A program made the position numbers and the translations under genes. Below are positions 23,112-34,613 of a DNA stretch of 64,000 nt, in pieces. Origin of the DNA: Castanea sativa (taxonomy: Eukaryota; Streptophyta; Magnoliopsida; Fagales; Fagaceae). The notes under the pieces are model-generated. The model ran no database searches. It saw only the letters and a program-made list of their open reading frames with translations, and was not told where the DNA came from. The DNA lies in NCBI RefSeq assembly GCF_040712315.1, contig NC_134016.1:25616390-25680389 (forward strand). Direction: 5' to 3'. Position 1 is the stretch's first letter. Each line of letters starts with the position of its first letter.

Positions 23112-25153
23112 AATCTACCAAAAATAAAAGAATAAAGACAAGGCATAAATCTACCTATCCAAAAGAATTAGATTCAGAGGCTAGGTTACGGAATGGGAAG
23201 GTGTTAGGCACCCATTCCGCCCAGATAGGGTTTGGTCTTTTAGACTCTTGTGACCAATGTACCCATTCTATGCATGCTATGAATGACATGTTGCACATAT
23301 GAACAAAACTAAATTACGTGAATCTATTTATGAATGCATGCTCTTCTTTGTAAAAAATTTAGATATGTTTTTGTGATTAAAAAAAATTGAATTGAGTTTA
23401 GAAAAATTAGATCTATTTTATGAGAACTTAAAAAAATGGTTTTTAATTTGTAAAAATCCATATCTGTTTTGTAATGAGAAAATTTAGTTTTGTAGAGACT
23501 TAAAAAGAATCAGATATGTTTTTGAGGACTAAAAAAATTGTTTTTGATTTGCAAACAATCCAGATCTGCTTTGTGATAATAAAAAGAAATCAGATTTGTA
23601 TGTTTAAAAAAAATTAGATCTATTTTTATATGTTCAAAAATGCGAAAAAGATTTCTTGAGAAGAGATTTTCATTCATGAAATAAATTCATGCTACATGTA
23701 TTAAATAAGACAAACACAACCATTCATGATCCTTTTTTACTTTCAAAATCTGCTATGTTACAAAAACAATTAGAATTGTATCTAATGAAGATACAAATAA
23801 GTTTTTATTTTGAGAATTTCAGATCTGCATCTAATGAAGATGTAGATCTGTTTTGTTTGAGAAAATGTCAGATCTACATCTAATGAAGATGCAGATCCGT
23901 TTTTGTTTGAGAAAAATTCAGATCTACATCTATTGAAGATGCATATCCGTTTTTGTTTGAGAAGAATTCAGATCTACATCTAATGAATATGTAGATCCAT
24001 TTTTATTTGAGAAAAAGAAGTGGTAACATGCAGATCTTTGAAACTAAGAAAGGGATCATAACAATAATAAAAAGAATTAAGAACACGTTTCAACAAAACA
24101 AATCAACAATTCATGATATGAATATTTGAAACAACTAAACTAAAAATATACATAAACATGCATCATCACGAAAAGAGAAACATAAGAAGAAAGGGTTAAT
24201 AAGAAACAACCTCTTGCATGGAGCACTCTTCTTCTTGAGATGATATTTTAGGGTTCAAAGAAATTTATGCAATTATCTTTGAAACCTAAAAACCCTAGCT
24301 TTAAGAGAGAAAATATTAGAAAGGAAAATCAGAAATATGAGTAATTTGAGAGTGTAAAAACGTGTCTCTCTCTCCAAAAAAAATGTGTGCTGAATTTTGA
24401 GATCCCTCCTCTATTTATAGAGGCTGGAGTGCTTAAAAAATAAGCAACGAACAGGTAGAATGTGAATTAGGACACGTCTTTTTGTAAAAAAGTCGAAAAT
24501 GATGTGCCTTATCGTCACCCGATGAGAGTTGGGCCAAAGTCCAAAATAGTGCAATTCGGCACTCCAAAAGTGCCAAATGGCACTCTTGGATGCCAACCAC
24601 ACTTTCGTGTTTGGGTGCCTTTTGGACTCATTTTTTAGGTTTTCTTGAGCCGGGCCTTGCACTTAGACGTGTTTTCAATCCATATTCTAAGATTTTTATC
24701 TCTTTTCATAATAATTAAGATCTTTTCAGTAACAATTATCTTGTAGATAAATACTCTAAAATAAATCTTGATAAAGCTCAGATTATCCACAATTTTATTG
24801 TTATCCAATTATCCCCTTTATTTCTATGCAATAGACACTAATTATCAACCAATCACAAAATTATTTAATTAATTTTAATTTTTTAATCAATTAAAATTAA
24901 TCATGCGTGGTCGACTCTAGCTAGACATATTGCATGCTAACCGTGCAAACTTGATCATGTGATATCTTTTGATCCGATGGTCTGATTTAGAAATTGGGCA
25001 TACTGTCACGACCGTTAGAATTTTGATATCATTTTTATGATATGCAATGAATGAATTAATGCATGTAATGCAATCATGATTTTTGGGGTACGTGGATAGT
25101 TATTCCAGTCATCTTCTTTAATTAAATCATGAGTGCAAAATCGAGTGTCTACA
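23112..25153 (-). repeat. LTR of the older element, outer part
   Basis: Continuation of the interrupted LTR. It carries a conserved 'ggtgttaggcacccattcc' stretch at about 23200, degenerate 'agatctgttttg' repeats (23350-23640), a 50-bp tandem repeat, and ends gtgtctaca at 25153 (TGTAGACAC on the coding strand). Summed with 11314-11583 the LTR is about 2.3 kb. Confidence 0.65.
23775..24015 (-). repeat. 50-bp tandem repeat with internal dyad
   Basis: The start 'cagatct' recurs at 23820, 23869, 23919 and 23969, with a partial earlier unit. Each unit contains GATCTACATCT and AGATGTAGATC separated by about 5 bases, an inverted repeat with 11-bp arms in the best copies. Confidence 0.8.
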
Positions 25154-26187
25154 GTGTCTTTGTCTCGAGCCGCTTAAATTGCTAGGGACTAGCAATGAGC
25201 TGGTTAGGGAGTGTTTACAAATTAAAATGGAAAGGGCAATAAGTTCCAATTAGCTCAATTAGAATGAACTCTTATTGTCAAATAAGAAATTTGGTTTGAA
25301 TCCTATCTATATTAAAGATCAATTAGTGGTCTTAGTCTAATGGCAAAGAGAAATCACCATAAAGTGAATAATATAAGTTCAATTTTATCATATCTATAAA
25401 AAAAACCATGGAAATGATAAGCCTGTCCTTCAAACCCTAATCAAAGAAGAAAAGTTGATGTTAGGACTTGTGCCCAAAAGAAAATAAATGTTTTTTTTTT
25501 ACTTATTGTTGAAAGGAAAATATGTTATTGTTGATATAGCTGAGTATATGACTGACTGATCCAAAGATTGGCTGCCAAATGGCAATAATAAGTATATGAT
25601 TGATCGATCCTTGCCTTTCTAAAAAAAAACAAATCCTTATATTAACCTAAAATAAATTTAAATTAACCCTAACCTTTAGTCACCTCACCCAATTATGTAT
25701 TTAAACTTGTAATTAGGTATCTTAATTTAATAAGTGCGCCTTCAGTATGATATAAAATCATTAAGAGCACCAAAAGCCATAAATTTGACCTAAATCCTAA
25801 TCTTAGCAATTTTGATTCTTTGATTAATCCAAATCTATGATAATTCCTTACTAAACCCTAATCATAAGTCCCAATTAAGTAATATTTTTGTCTAATATGG
25901 TTAAACTCATTACCTAATTGAAAAACCGTAATTATCATTATGAAATAATGCTTAAAAATCCATTTTTGTTAAATAACTTCATTCCAGTCAAACTCTGACC
26001 AAACTAGGGATTTGAATATTTAATTGGGACCTTTAATTACATTATTGAGCAATCATTTCAATGGATTTACGGCCAAATCACAAAATTTGCTAATTTGGGT
26101 GTGAACCCTAATTCTTAATTTGCAAGATCTCTAATATTTTCAAAACAACCACTATTTTGATAAATTAGTGGTTTAATCTCCAAAATT
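25154..26187. other. Intergenic, no gene seen
   Basis: AT-rich and without usable ORFs. It is the flank between the old LTR and the first solo LTR. Nothing recognised. Confidence 0.5.
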
Positions 26188-26192
26188 ATTCA

Positions 26193-26995
26193 TGTAGGGA
26201 TGATGGGTCTAGATGAGGATATTGGGACATGGGCCATGCCCGAAGATGTTATAAAGCCCGAAGACAAACACGTAGTAGGGCGGGCAAGTAGATTATTGGG
26301 CAGAGGAAGAGGATTGATCATAATGAACATGTGACGTTGTCCGAGGAGCAATCCCTCCTTGGTCAAACAGAGCGAAAGCCTAAAGTCTGACCACCCATTA
26401 GACACTAGGCAATGGGCAACCATGCTTGGGAGGATAAGCTTCAGTGAGAGGTGAATCAGAAGAGAGATGAGAAATATTTAGGACAAAAGTTGCTACCACT
26501 ACATTGAATACTCTACATCTTATCCCCTGACCGCATTAATGTTGAAGTGATACCTAAACAATAACTTTCAGCCTTACCGCTACCGCACAGATTTCAGGAA
26601 ATGATGGGACAAGTATTAAGCTTACTAGCAATCTGATCTACACGTGGAGGGTTGAGATGAAAGGGGGGAGGGGAGTATAAAAAGGGAGAATTCCATTACA
26701 GGAGGGGGCCTTTGAGATTAGAAAAGAAAAAGCATTGTGTAACTAAGAACTTGAATATTTGTATAAGTCCAAAAGAAATATATATGAACATATCATCCTC
26801 GGACTTGATCAAGGAGTATTATTTCTTCTTAAACTGTTTATCTTACTCGTTCTCACGCCAACTAGCTCGCTATGATTCATATTTGACTCCTTGAACATTC
26901 AGTTTCTAGCCCACTTTCTAACAAATTTATTATTTTGGGCTTGTGGGGCCATCATCCTAACAATTTGGGTCGGCGGGTCACTTTGGGTCCTTACA
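26193..26995 (+). mobile_element. Solo LTR of a gypsy element, ATTCA target duplication
   Basis: Begins TGTAGGGATGATGG and ends GGTCCTTACA, and is flanked by ATTCA at 26188-26192 and 26996-27000. About 803 bp with no internal domain next to it. It shares with the LTR at 29991 the stretches cctaaacaataactttcagccttac / cctaaacagtgattttcagccttac (compare in halves) and the ending CTTACA. It probably arose by recombination between the two LTRs of one insertion. Confidence 0.85.
26676..26683 (+). promoter_or_regulatory. TATA box of the solo LTR
   Basis: TATAAAAA in a purine-rich setting about 320 bp before the LTR end, where the U3/R boundary of such an LTR is expected. Confidence 0.55.
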
Positions 26996-27000
26996 ATTCA

Positions 27001-27320
27001 TTTAGGCTTTTTAATTGATTATCACACAAAAACTAAGTTTCAACATGTAAAATAAAAATAAAACCTAAGACAATTGAGTAAGATAAATGGAAAAAAGATA
27101 AATGCTATATCTATAACATATTTACAACAAATTATAGGTGATATGTTATTACTGGTCATAATTTGGCCTACCATTTAAATTGTTTTTTTGCTCACTAGTA
27201 ACAGACTAATAGCTAGTAACAACTTACTACCTAAGATTTGTTGTGAAATGTTGTGAACGTAGCATTTTTCATGGAAAAAAAAATCATTCAACCTAGAAAT
27301 TAGTGAACACTAAAATTCAC
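27001..27320. other. Intergenic, no gene seen
   Basis: AT-rich flank. Nothing recognised. Confidence 0.45.
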
Positions 27321-27321
27321 A

Positions 27322-28900
27322 CTCTGTTTGTTTCAATGTAAAATATTTTCAGGATATTTTCCCATTTTATAGTGTTTGTTTTGCAGTAAAATTTTTAGTC
27401 AAAAGTAAAATATATTCAGTCAACCAAATCAACCTAAGCAAATTTGTGTAAAATATTTTACACTTTAATTTTTGGTAAAATATTTTACATTTGCTCCTCC
27501 CTTTTACCCGATACTTTCGCTTCCTCAGGCCTCAGTCTCTCTCAATTTTTGCTCTCTGTCTCCCATGACTACTATCCCTTCTCACTCTCAAGTTCTTCGT
27601 CCTCTATCTTATTTTCTCTTTGGTAGTCCGTTGGGACTCCTACTGGTGAGCGGTGAGGCGGTTGGCGTCGATCTCTTTGGTAGTCCATTTCTTTCAGGCC
27701 GCATCTCTCAAATCTAGATAGGTGGGTTGTCGGTAGTGGGTTTGGTTTTGAGTTTGGTAGGTGGGTTTAGTTTTGGGTTTTGGTGGCTGGGTTTGGCTTT
27801 GCTAGGTTTAGTTTTGAGTTTGGCGGCTGGGTATGGTCTTGGGTGATCAATGGTTTATTGGTTCAATGGTGGTGCATTGGGGGTGGGTTTCGGTGTTGAT
27901 TAGGGGTGTTCACCAAACCGCATAAACCGCACCAAAACTGCCTGCAAAGTGGCATAACCGCACCGCATTGCAAGTAATAGTCCACAGCACCGCACCACAC
28001 CGCATGGTGCAGTGCCGTTTTCAGTTTTATAATAAGAAAACCGCACAAACCGCACTGCACCACACCCTCTCTATATATTAATATTAAATATATTATTAAT
28101 AGTTTAATAACCCTAGTTTAAATTTTTTTTTTGATAACCCTAGCAAGTGTTGATTAGGAAAGCCAACCCAAAATAAAGAAAAACTAGCTCAATAGTTTAA
28201 AACTTGGTCCAAAACAAAGGGAAAAATTATTTTGAGTTGGGTAGAAAAAGCCCAAAATTTGAAAAATATACCAACTTCAAATCATTCAAACCGCATCTTA
28301 TACACCGCATCGCATATGTGACGGCAAAAATGAGATGCAGTGCAGTTATGGTTTTGGTTAAATTTTAAACCACAATGCACCGCACCACACCACACCGCAC
28401 ATGTGACCGCAAAAATAAGATGCGGTGCAGTTATGGTTTTAGTTAAACTGCATCACAAAGTATGGTGCTAAAAATGGCCCAAAATCGCACCGCACCGCAC
28501 CGCAAACACCCCTAGTTGATGGTGGCTGATTGGGGTGAGTTAATCATTGATCTTGGATTTTTTTTCCCTTCTCGTTGTTGTGGTGGTGTGGGTGGCTATT
28601 GCGATGATTTGAAAGGTTGTGTTTCAGCATTGGATTTTGGTGGCAACTGTAGTGATGACTTTTTTTTTTCCCTTCTTCCTAATCTAGATCTGGTACTATC
28701 GGTGGTGGTTTATGCTTACATCCAGTGGTGGTTTGTGCTTGCATCAAGTGGTGGTTGGTGGTGGTTGATTTATACTTGCATTTTCAAGTGTTTAGGACAA
28801 TCCAAACACTTGAAAATGTTTTACTGAAAATATTTTACTGTAAAAATTTTTACTTTATAATATTTTATATTTGAAAATATTTTACTTCGAAACAAACTAA
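27322..28900. mobile_element. Non-autonomous TIR element, about 1.6 kb
   Basis: The left end ctgtttgtttcaatgtaaaa and the right end, inverted, (c)ttagtttgtttcgaagtaaa match as terminal inverted repeats of about 28 bp with a few mismatches. Inside are G/T-rich stretches and a nested hAT-like insertion. No transposase reading is seen, and no clear target duplication was found. Confidence 0.55.
27901..28514. mobile_element. Nested hAT-like non-autonomous element
   Basis: Starts TAGGGGTGTTC and ends GCAAACACCCCTA (inverted match). GTTGAT is repeated directly outside both ends. The inside is rich in ACCGC and CACCGCACCGC motifs, including caccgcaccgcaccgc near the right end. hAT elements usually duplicate 8 bp, so the 6 bp seen is either shortened by mutation or reflects another family. 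Confidence 0.65.
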
Positions 28901-29799
28901 GTATCAATTACATGAAGTATGAATTTTAAATAAATTACACGCATACGAACATAAATAGGAATAGGAATAGGAATAGATGATAAATGATGGCAAAAAAAGA
29001 AGCAAGAAGTCGGTGATACTGAATCCAATGGGATGAAGTATAAAAGCCATGCAATAGGGCCAGGATGTATGTGGAACTTCAAATTAAGGTCAGGAAATTT
29101 GTCATTATTTATTCCCAATGGTAGGTGTGTGATCATTTTATTTTATTAAGTTTGTCTAATATTTGTACTTTTAGGTGGTTATCACTTATAATTATCTATT
29201 TGTCATTTTGTTTTTATAAATATTTTAGACTAAATGATAAAAGTCAATCCCTTGGTATAGCATTAATTATTGACACGCACATCCACATCATTTATACATA
29301 AATAATACATTAAGTATCTACTTAACTAATTAAATGCTTAAAACATTATTAACTTTATTTTTTCCCATGAATCACTAACTTTATAATAAAAAATTATTAT
29401 AATATGATAACAATACACTCATATGTAACCATTGTATTTTTTAATTATTAAATTATATAAAGTTATATTATATTTATACTATACACACATACCATCACAA
29501 TTCACACAAAAAATAAAAAAATAACATACACAATTAGTATCAGACACACATACATATAATATTAATCTATAATAAAGAGAGAGATTCAAAACTCACAAAC
29601 ATTCACTCTTTACTTTTAGAGTTGGAGATACCGAGATAGTCAGATAAAGAAGAAAAATGAAATGGGATTCATGAAAATGGGATTAGAGAGTGAAAGTGAG
29701 AGTGATGTGTGATCTATGTTGTTGTTTAGTTTTGAGATGAGCTGGTCTGTGGTTAAGGGGTGCAAAAATACTTTATAGTGTAAATTAAACTAATAAAAA
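28901..29799. other. Intergenic, no gene seen
   Basis: Very AT-rich, with a small ataggaataggaatagg repeat near 28955-28975. Nothing else recognised. Confidence 0.45.
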
Positions 29800-30084
29800 A
29801 GGACAAAATAAACATTATTGCATATTTTTAAAATCTAATTGTTAAATTGCATGTTTTTTACGCTTTTAATATACATGTCAAATTTTGTGTTAATCAAATA
29901 TTATTTACAATATGATCTATAAGTATATATTTTATGCATAATTTTAAATTACAAAAATTTGCAATTTCAAAAATTTATTGATAACATAGTTGTGGGGACA
30001 AAAGGCCCAAGATACGTTTTTAGGCCATGGGCTTGAGCCGAGGACATTTCCTTGTCTGAGGATGGGTTAATGGTAATAACCTGG

Positions 30085-30375
30085 GATGCACGGACGCGGC
30101 ACCGGAGGTGCCGCACCCGCGTCCGACGCGGCGGGACTCGCCGACGCGCGAGGGACGCCGCTGCTCGCGCGTCGGTGCGGCATCCGGCCACGTGGCAGAT
30201 GGGTTTTCCCGCCGACTCGCGCCGACGCGGCGTGGACTCGGCGCGATTCGCGCTGACTCGGGCGGAATCGCGCCGAATCGGCCGGAATCGGCCGGAATCG
30301 GCCGTATCGGCCGTATCGGGCGAAACCGCCGAAATTTCCGGTTCAGCCCGATACGGCCGATTCAGGCCGAAATTT
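30085..30375. repeat. GC-rich subterminal block of the hAT element
   Basis: About 290 bp, extremely GC- and CpG-rich for this AT-rich window. Its right part has repeated cggaatcggc and cgtatcggc 10-mers. Long apparent ORFs on both strands (Arg/Ala/Pro-rich) follow from the composition. It probably serves as subterminal transposase binding sites, as in other hAT elements (inference). Confidence 0.7.
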
Positions 30376-31094
30376 AAAAAAAAAAAAAAATAGAAAGGTG
30401 CGAAACGCACCGTATGAACTAAACCTAAACCTACTTCAGCCAAAACAGAACACTACATTCTCACTTCACCAAATTAAAAAAAATCTCATCCGTGCTCTTA
30501 TTATTTCATAGCCTCTCGCTCTCTCCGCCTCTCGCTCTCAGCTGTGTGCTCTGCCTCTCAGCTGTGAGCTGTGTGCTCTGCCCTCCATCTTGGTCTTTGC
30601 CTTCAAGCTTCAGCCCTCCATCTCTGCCTTTACTCTCTCCGTCTCCCCTGTTCAAGCTTCAACCCTTCGGCCTTCACTTTCAAGTTTCAAGTTTCAATCT
30701 CTTTCACGCATTCTCAACTCTCTCTCACGCATTCTCAAGTCTCAACTCAGGTATTAATAAAGCTTTCACTTTCAATCTTAGTTTGATTTAGTTTGATTTG
30801 TGATTTGTGAATGTGATTTGTGAATCTTAGTTTGTGATTTGTGAATGTGATTTGTGAATCTTAGTTTGATTTAGCTTTCACTTTCAAATTCTTAGTTTTA
30901 TTTAGTTAATAGTTATCAAATAATAGTTTGAGTTGAGAATAATAGTTTGTGAATCTGTAAACTTGGTTAATATCATGAACTGTGAATCTATGAATCTGTG
31001 ACACTGTGAATTTGTGAACTTGGTTTGATTTATTCTAAATTTATTTAGTTAATAGTTATTATTTGTAGGTTAAATTCAATTTATTGAATTTGCA

Positions 31095-33437
31095 ATGGAC
31101 GAAGTTACTAGCACAGAAACTTCACCTTCGTCTAATCAAGAAGTGCCAAATGATGAATCTTCTCTTTGCGCATGTGACTAAAGTAGAAAACTCGCCGGTG
31201 CATCTGTTAAATCAGGGGGAAACACATATTTTAAGTGCAATTATTGTGGTGTAGTTTATATGGGATCTTATTCTAGGGTTAAGGCTCATTTGTTAAAAAT
31301 TCCTAATAAAGGAATTAAACCGTGCCCTAAGGTGACACCGAGTCATAGGCCGGAAATGCAAGAAATGTATGATAAAGTTGAGAATGATAAGTTAGAGAGG
31401 AACGGAGAAGTCAAATCCTTTACCCCCACCTCCCTGTGCCGTGGGCCTATACCTATTTCCCAATTTCGGAGACATGAAAGGAGTGATAGTACAAATCCGA
31501 TTGATGGTAAAGAGGAGGAAGGTGGTCTGTAAATAATACTTTGAGAAAGCATACCGTAATAATGCTAGACATGAGTTGGATAGTACAATTGCTAGGATGT
31601 TTTACACCGCCGGGCTTCCGTTTAACTTTGCAAGGAACCCATATTATCGTAATTCCTATGCATATGCCGCTACTCATAGCATTCCGGTTATGTTCCTCCC
31701 GGATACAATGCTTTGAGAACAACACTTTTGCAAAAGAAAGAGCTCATGTTGAAGGACTTTTGAAACCAATTAAGGACTTTTGGCTTGAACATGGTGTAAG
31801 TATAGTTTCCGATGGATGGTCCGATCCACAAAGGAGGCCTCTTATTAATATTATGGCTGTATCGTATGGGGGTCCAAAGGTTTATAAAGGCAATTGATGG
31901 GTCGTGTGAATTCAAAGACAAACATTATATTGCTGGGGTGTTGAAGGATGCTATAAAAGAGATTGGACATGAAAAAGTTGTCCAAGTCATCACCGATAAT
32001 GCTAGTGTGATGAAGGTCATTGGATCTCTTATTGAAAGTGAGTATCCTAAAATATTTTGGACACCCCGCGTTGTCCACACTCTCAATCTAGCTTTGAAGA
32101 ATATTTGTGCAAAGAAAAAACACCGAAAAGAATGAAGTTACATATGAGGAATGTAGTTGGATTACACGTATTGGTGATGATGCATCCTTCATACGTGTTT
32201 TTATCATGAACCATTCAATGAGGTTGGCAATGTTTAATGAATTTTGTCCATTAAAATCCGCTCCAAGTTGCCGATACTAGATTTGCTTCAGCTTGTTGTA
32301 ATGCTAAAAAGGTTGAAGTTGATAAAAAGATGCCTTCAAGCCATGGCTATTAGTGACCAATGGGCTTCTTATAGGGAGGATGATGTTGGAAAAGCTCAAA
32401 AAGTGAAAGATCCGATTCTAAGTGATCTTTGGTGGGATAATATTGATTATATCCTTGAATTCACAAGACCTATTTATGATATGCTACGAATGGCCGACAC
32501 AGTATAAGCCTTGTCTTCATCTTATGTATGAAATGTGGGATTCAATGATGAGAAGGTGAAAGCAACAATATATCGGCACGAAGGCTTGGAAGATGATCGC
32601 ATTGCTCATTTTGGAGTGTGGTGTATGATATACTCATTGATCGATGGACTAAAAACTCGTACACCACTACATTGCTTAGCTCATTCCTTAAATCCTAAGT
32701 AAGTACATTTATTTTTTATTTTCTTTAGTTCCCCTTTCTAGTAAAACACACCTTTTATTTATATTTGTTTTTTAATCTTTAACTCTAGGTATTACTCCAT
32801 TGAATGGCTTTCGGAAAATCCAAAACGCGTTGCTCCACATCGAGATTATGAAATTTCTATGGAAATGTGCAAGTGTTTAGATCGATACTTTGAAGATGGG
32901 AATGAATTAAGTGTGGTGAAGTTTGAGTTTGCAGCATTTTCAGGAGGGAGGTTTCCTTCACCAGCTGCCTTGACAGATAGGTGGATCTTACAACCTTTGG
33001 ATTGGTGGCAATACCATGGTACCGCATTTCCAACTCTTCAAACCCTTGCCCTTAAGCTTCTTGGACAACCTTGCTCATCCTCATGTGCTGAGAGGAATTG
33101 GAGCACATACAAATTCATTCATTCCTTAAAAAGAAACAAAATGGCTCCTGCACGTGCTGATGATTTGGTATATGTGCATTCTAATCTTCGACTCTTGTCA
33201 AGGCGCAATGCGGAGTACATACATACCGCAACAAAGATGTGGGACATTGGAGGAGACTCTTGGAATGAGAGCGACATACATGGAGGAGCTGGAATTCTTG
33301 AGAGTGCAACCCTTACTCTTGATGAGCCAGAGTTGGAGGCCATAGTTATTGGGAATGTTAGCACTAGTGCTACTACTAGTGAAAGTGAAGTTCGAAGTGA
33401 ATCTATTGATCTTGATGATGAAGATGTTGGGATTTGA
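31095..33437 (+). pseudogene. hAT transposase (BED finger, DUF659, hAT-C), broken
   Basis: From the ATG at 31095 (MDEVTSTETS): a BED-type zinc finger (FKCNYCGVVYMGSYSRVKAH), then DUF659 (GVSIVSDGWSDPQRRPLIN, DGSCEFKDKHYIAGVLKDAI, QVITDNASV), and a C-terminal hAT dimerisation region (WWQYHGTAFPTLQTLALKLL, SSCAERNWSTYKFIHSLKR). One canonical intron lies at 32699-32788. Breaks: a stop and 1-bp loss near 31179-31190, shifts near 31530, 31890, 32125, 32250 and 32505. Not functional; stop at 33435-33437. An expressed domesticated gene is unlikely because the breaks fall inside the core domains. Confidence 0.85.
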
Positions 33438-33730
33438 TTGTCTTGTTGATTGTCTTTTATTTAGTTTTAGTTTCAAACTTATGAGTTGTATTCTAATTTC
33501 TGAACATCTTGGAATGTTTTAGTTTCAATCTTGTGGGTTGTATTTAATTTATGAACATCATGTTTTAGTTATTATCTACTGTTGTTCTTAAATTTGGTAT
33601 ATGTTTATATAATGTGAAAAAGTATGCTTAGTAATATATTAAAAATATAAATAAATATATTTTTAATAATTTTTTAATCGCCGAGTCCCGCCGCACCCGC
33701 ACCCACCTTTTTCAAAAATTGCCGAGTCCC

Positions 33731-33772
33731 GCACCCGCACCCGCACCCGCACCCGCACCCGCACCCGCACCC
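33731..33772. repeat. GCACCC hexamer array at the hAT right end
   Basis: Seven consecutive gcaccc units next to the right terminal repeat. An isolated pair lies at about 33691-33703. The unit resembles the terminal-repeat core GCACGGGTGCGGG read on the other strand. Confidence 0.85.
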
Positions 33773-34613
33773 GTGCTTCATAGGTAATAACGATATCAAA
33801 CTTACAGTCCTGAAAGTAAATGTGGTGGATGAGGTAAATGTAAATAATCCGAGGAAGACTATCTCCTTGGCTGAGTGCAGCGAGGATCAGGTGGTACGTC
33901 ATGTTAACTAGAATGATATTTTAGAAGGTTTTGGGGATGAAGATATGTTTAAAAGGGGTACAAAGAGCAAGAGGGGTAAAGAAAATATCTTAGAGAAAGC
34001 TGCTACTATCGCATTGAATGCTCTGTACCTAAGTCTCTGGTCACATTTATGTGATACCTAAACAGTGATTTTCAGCCTTACAGCTATTACCTAGGGACTT
34101 CTAAAAGAGGCGGATGAGACAAGTATCAAGGGGAGCAGTCTGAATCTAGAGGGAGGGAGGAGGAACTATAAGAGAGAGAGAGAGGTCCTGTAAAAGAAGG
34201 GAGAGGATATTTGTAAAGGATCTGGAAAGTAATAAGAAATATAAACACTTGGTTCTCGGCTTGAGTCTGAGGATAAACTTCATTTTATAAAGTTGTTCAT
34301 TTATATTGTTTTGGGATCTTGGGCTGTTGCCATTACCGTTTAAGCTTATTAGAATCAAGATTTCTAGCCCACACTCTATAAATTCATTATATCGGGTTTT
34401 TTGGGCCTACGCCCTCCTTTTTGTTGGGCCGGGGCTCAAATTGCGACCTTACAATAGTTATTGATTTTTAATTTTTTAGAAATTTTGCAAGCATGGTGAA
34501 TATAAGAAGAAGATAAAATCCAATGGTGGATTTGTCGAAATTCACTTCCGATAAAAAGAAATTGAGTAAGATTGTAGTTTAATGCTACAACTAATTTTGT
34601 GCTAAACTTTGTA

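Larger units (their letters stand above)
7986..25153 (-). mobile_element. Older truncated Tat/Ogre-like gypsy element, host to a nested insertion
   Basis: Read on the minus strand, the LTR begins TGTAGACACTCG at 25153, is interrupted at 23106-11584 by a younger element, and ends near 11314. It is followed by an Arg-tRNA-type primer site, gag (10518-9309) and protease (8862-7986), and then stops; RT to 3' LTR are absent. The neighbouring sequence at 7985 belongs to the Athila-type element, so this one either inserted there and lost its 3' half or was joined by deletion. All its ORFs contain breaks. Confidence 0.75.
30081..33783 (+). mobile_element. hAT transposon, 3703 bp, 8-bp target duplication
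   Basis: Flanked by GTAATAAC at 30073-30080 and 33784-33791. The left end CTGGGATGCACGGACGCGG and inverted right end CTATGAAGCACGGGTGCGG form imperfect terminal repeats. It carries a transposase pseudogene in + orientation, a GC-rich left end and a hexamer-repeat right end. The 8-bp duplication and the transposase domains place it in hAT. Confidence 0.9.
29991..34453 (+). mobile_element. Solo gypsy LTR split by a hAT transposon, ATAGT target duplication
   Basis: Begins TGTGGGGACAAAAGG and ends GCGACCTTACA. ATAGT occurs at 29986-29990 and again at 34454-34458. Without the hAT insertion (30081-33783) and its 8-bp duplication the LTR is about 752 bp. Same family as the LTR at 26193 by shared motifs and ending. 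Confidence 0.85.
29800..34613. mobile_element. MITE copy split by a solo LTR
   Basis: The flanks 29810-29990 and 34454-34613 together match the uninterrupted MITE at 51222-51617 (shared ttaaattttgtgt, atgatctataag, cataattttaaattacaaaa, then gaaattttgcaag, ccaatggtggatttgtc, ctacaactaattttgt). The left terminus is eroded, so the start is approximate. Confidence 0.65.

Noticed and set aside
27472..28827. Small protein genes in the G/T-rich stretch
   Set aside because: Composition-driven ORFs inside a non-autonomous TIR element; no splice-consistent model or domain.
30052..30443. Long Arg/Ala-rich ORFs on both strands
   Set aside because: They result from the extremely GC-rich hAT subterminal block, which has few stops by composition; no domain is seen.
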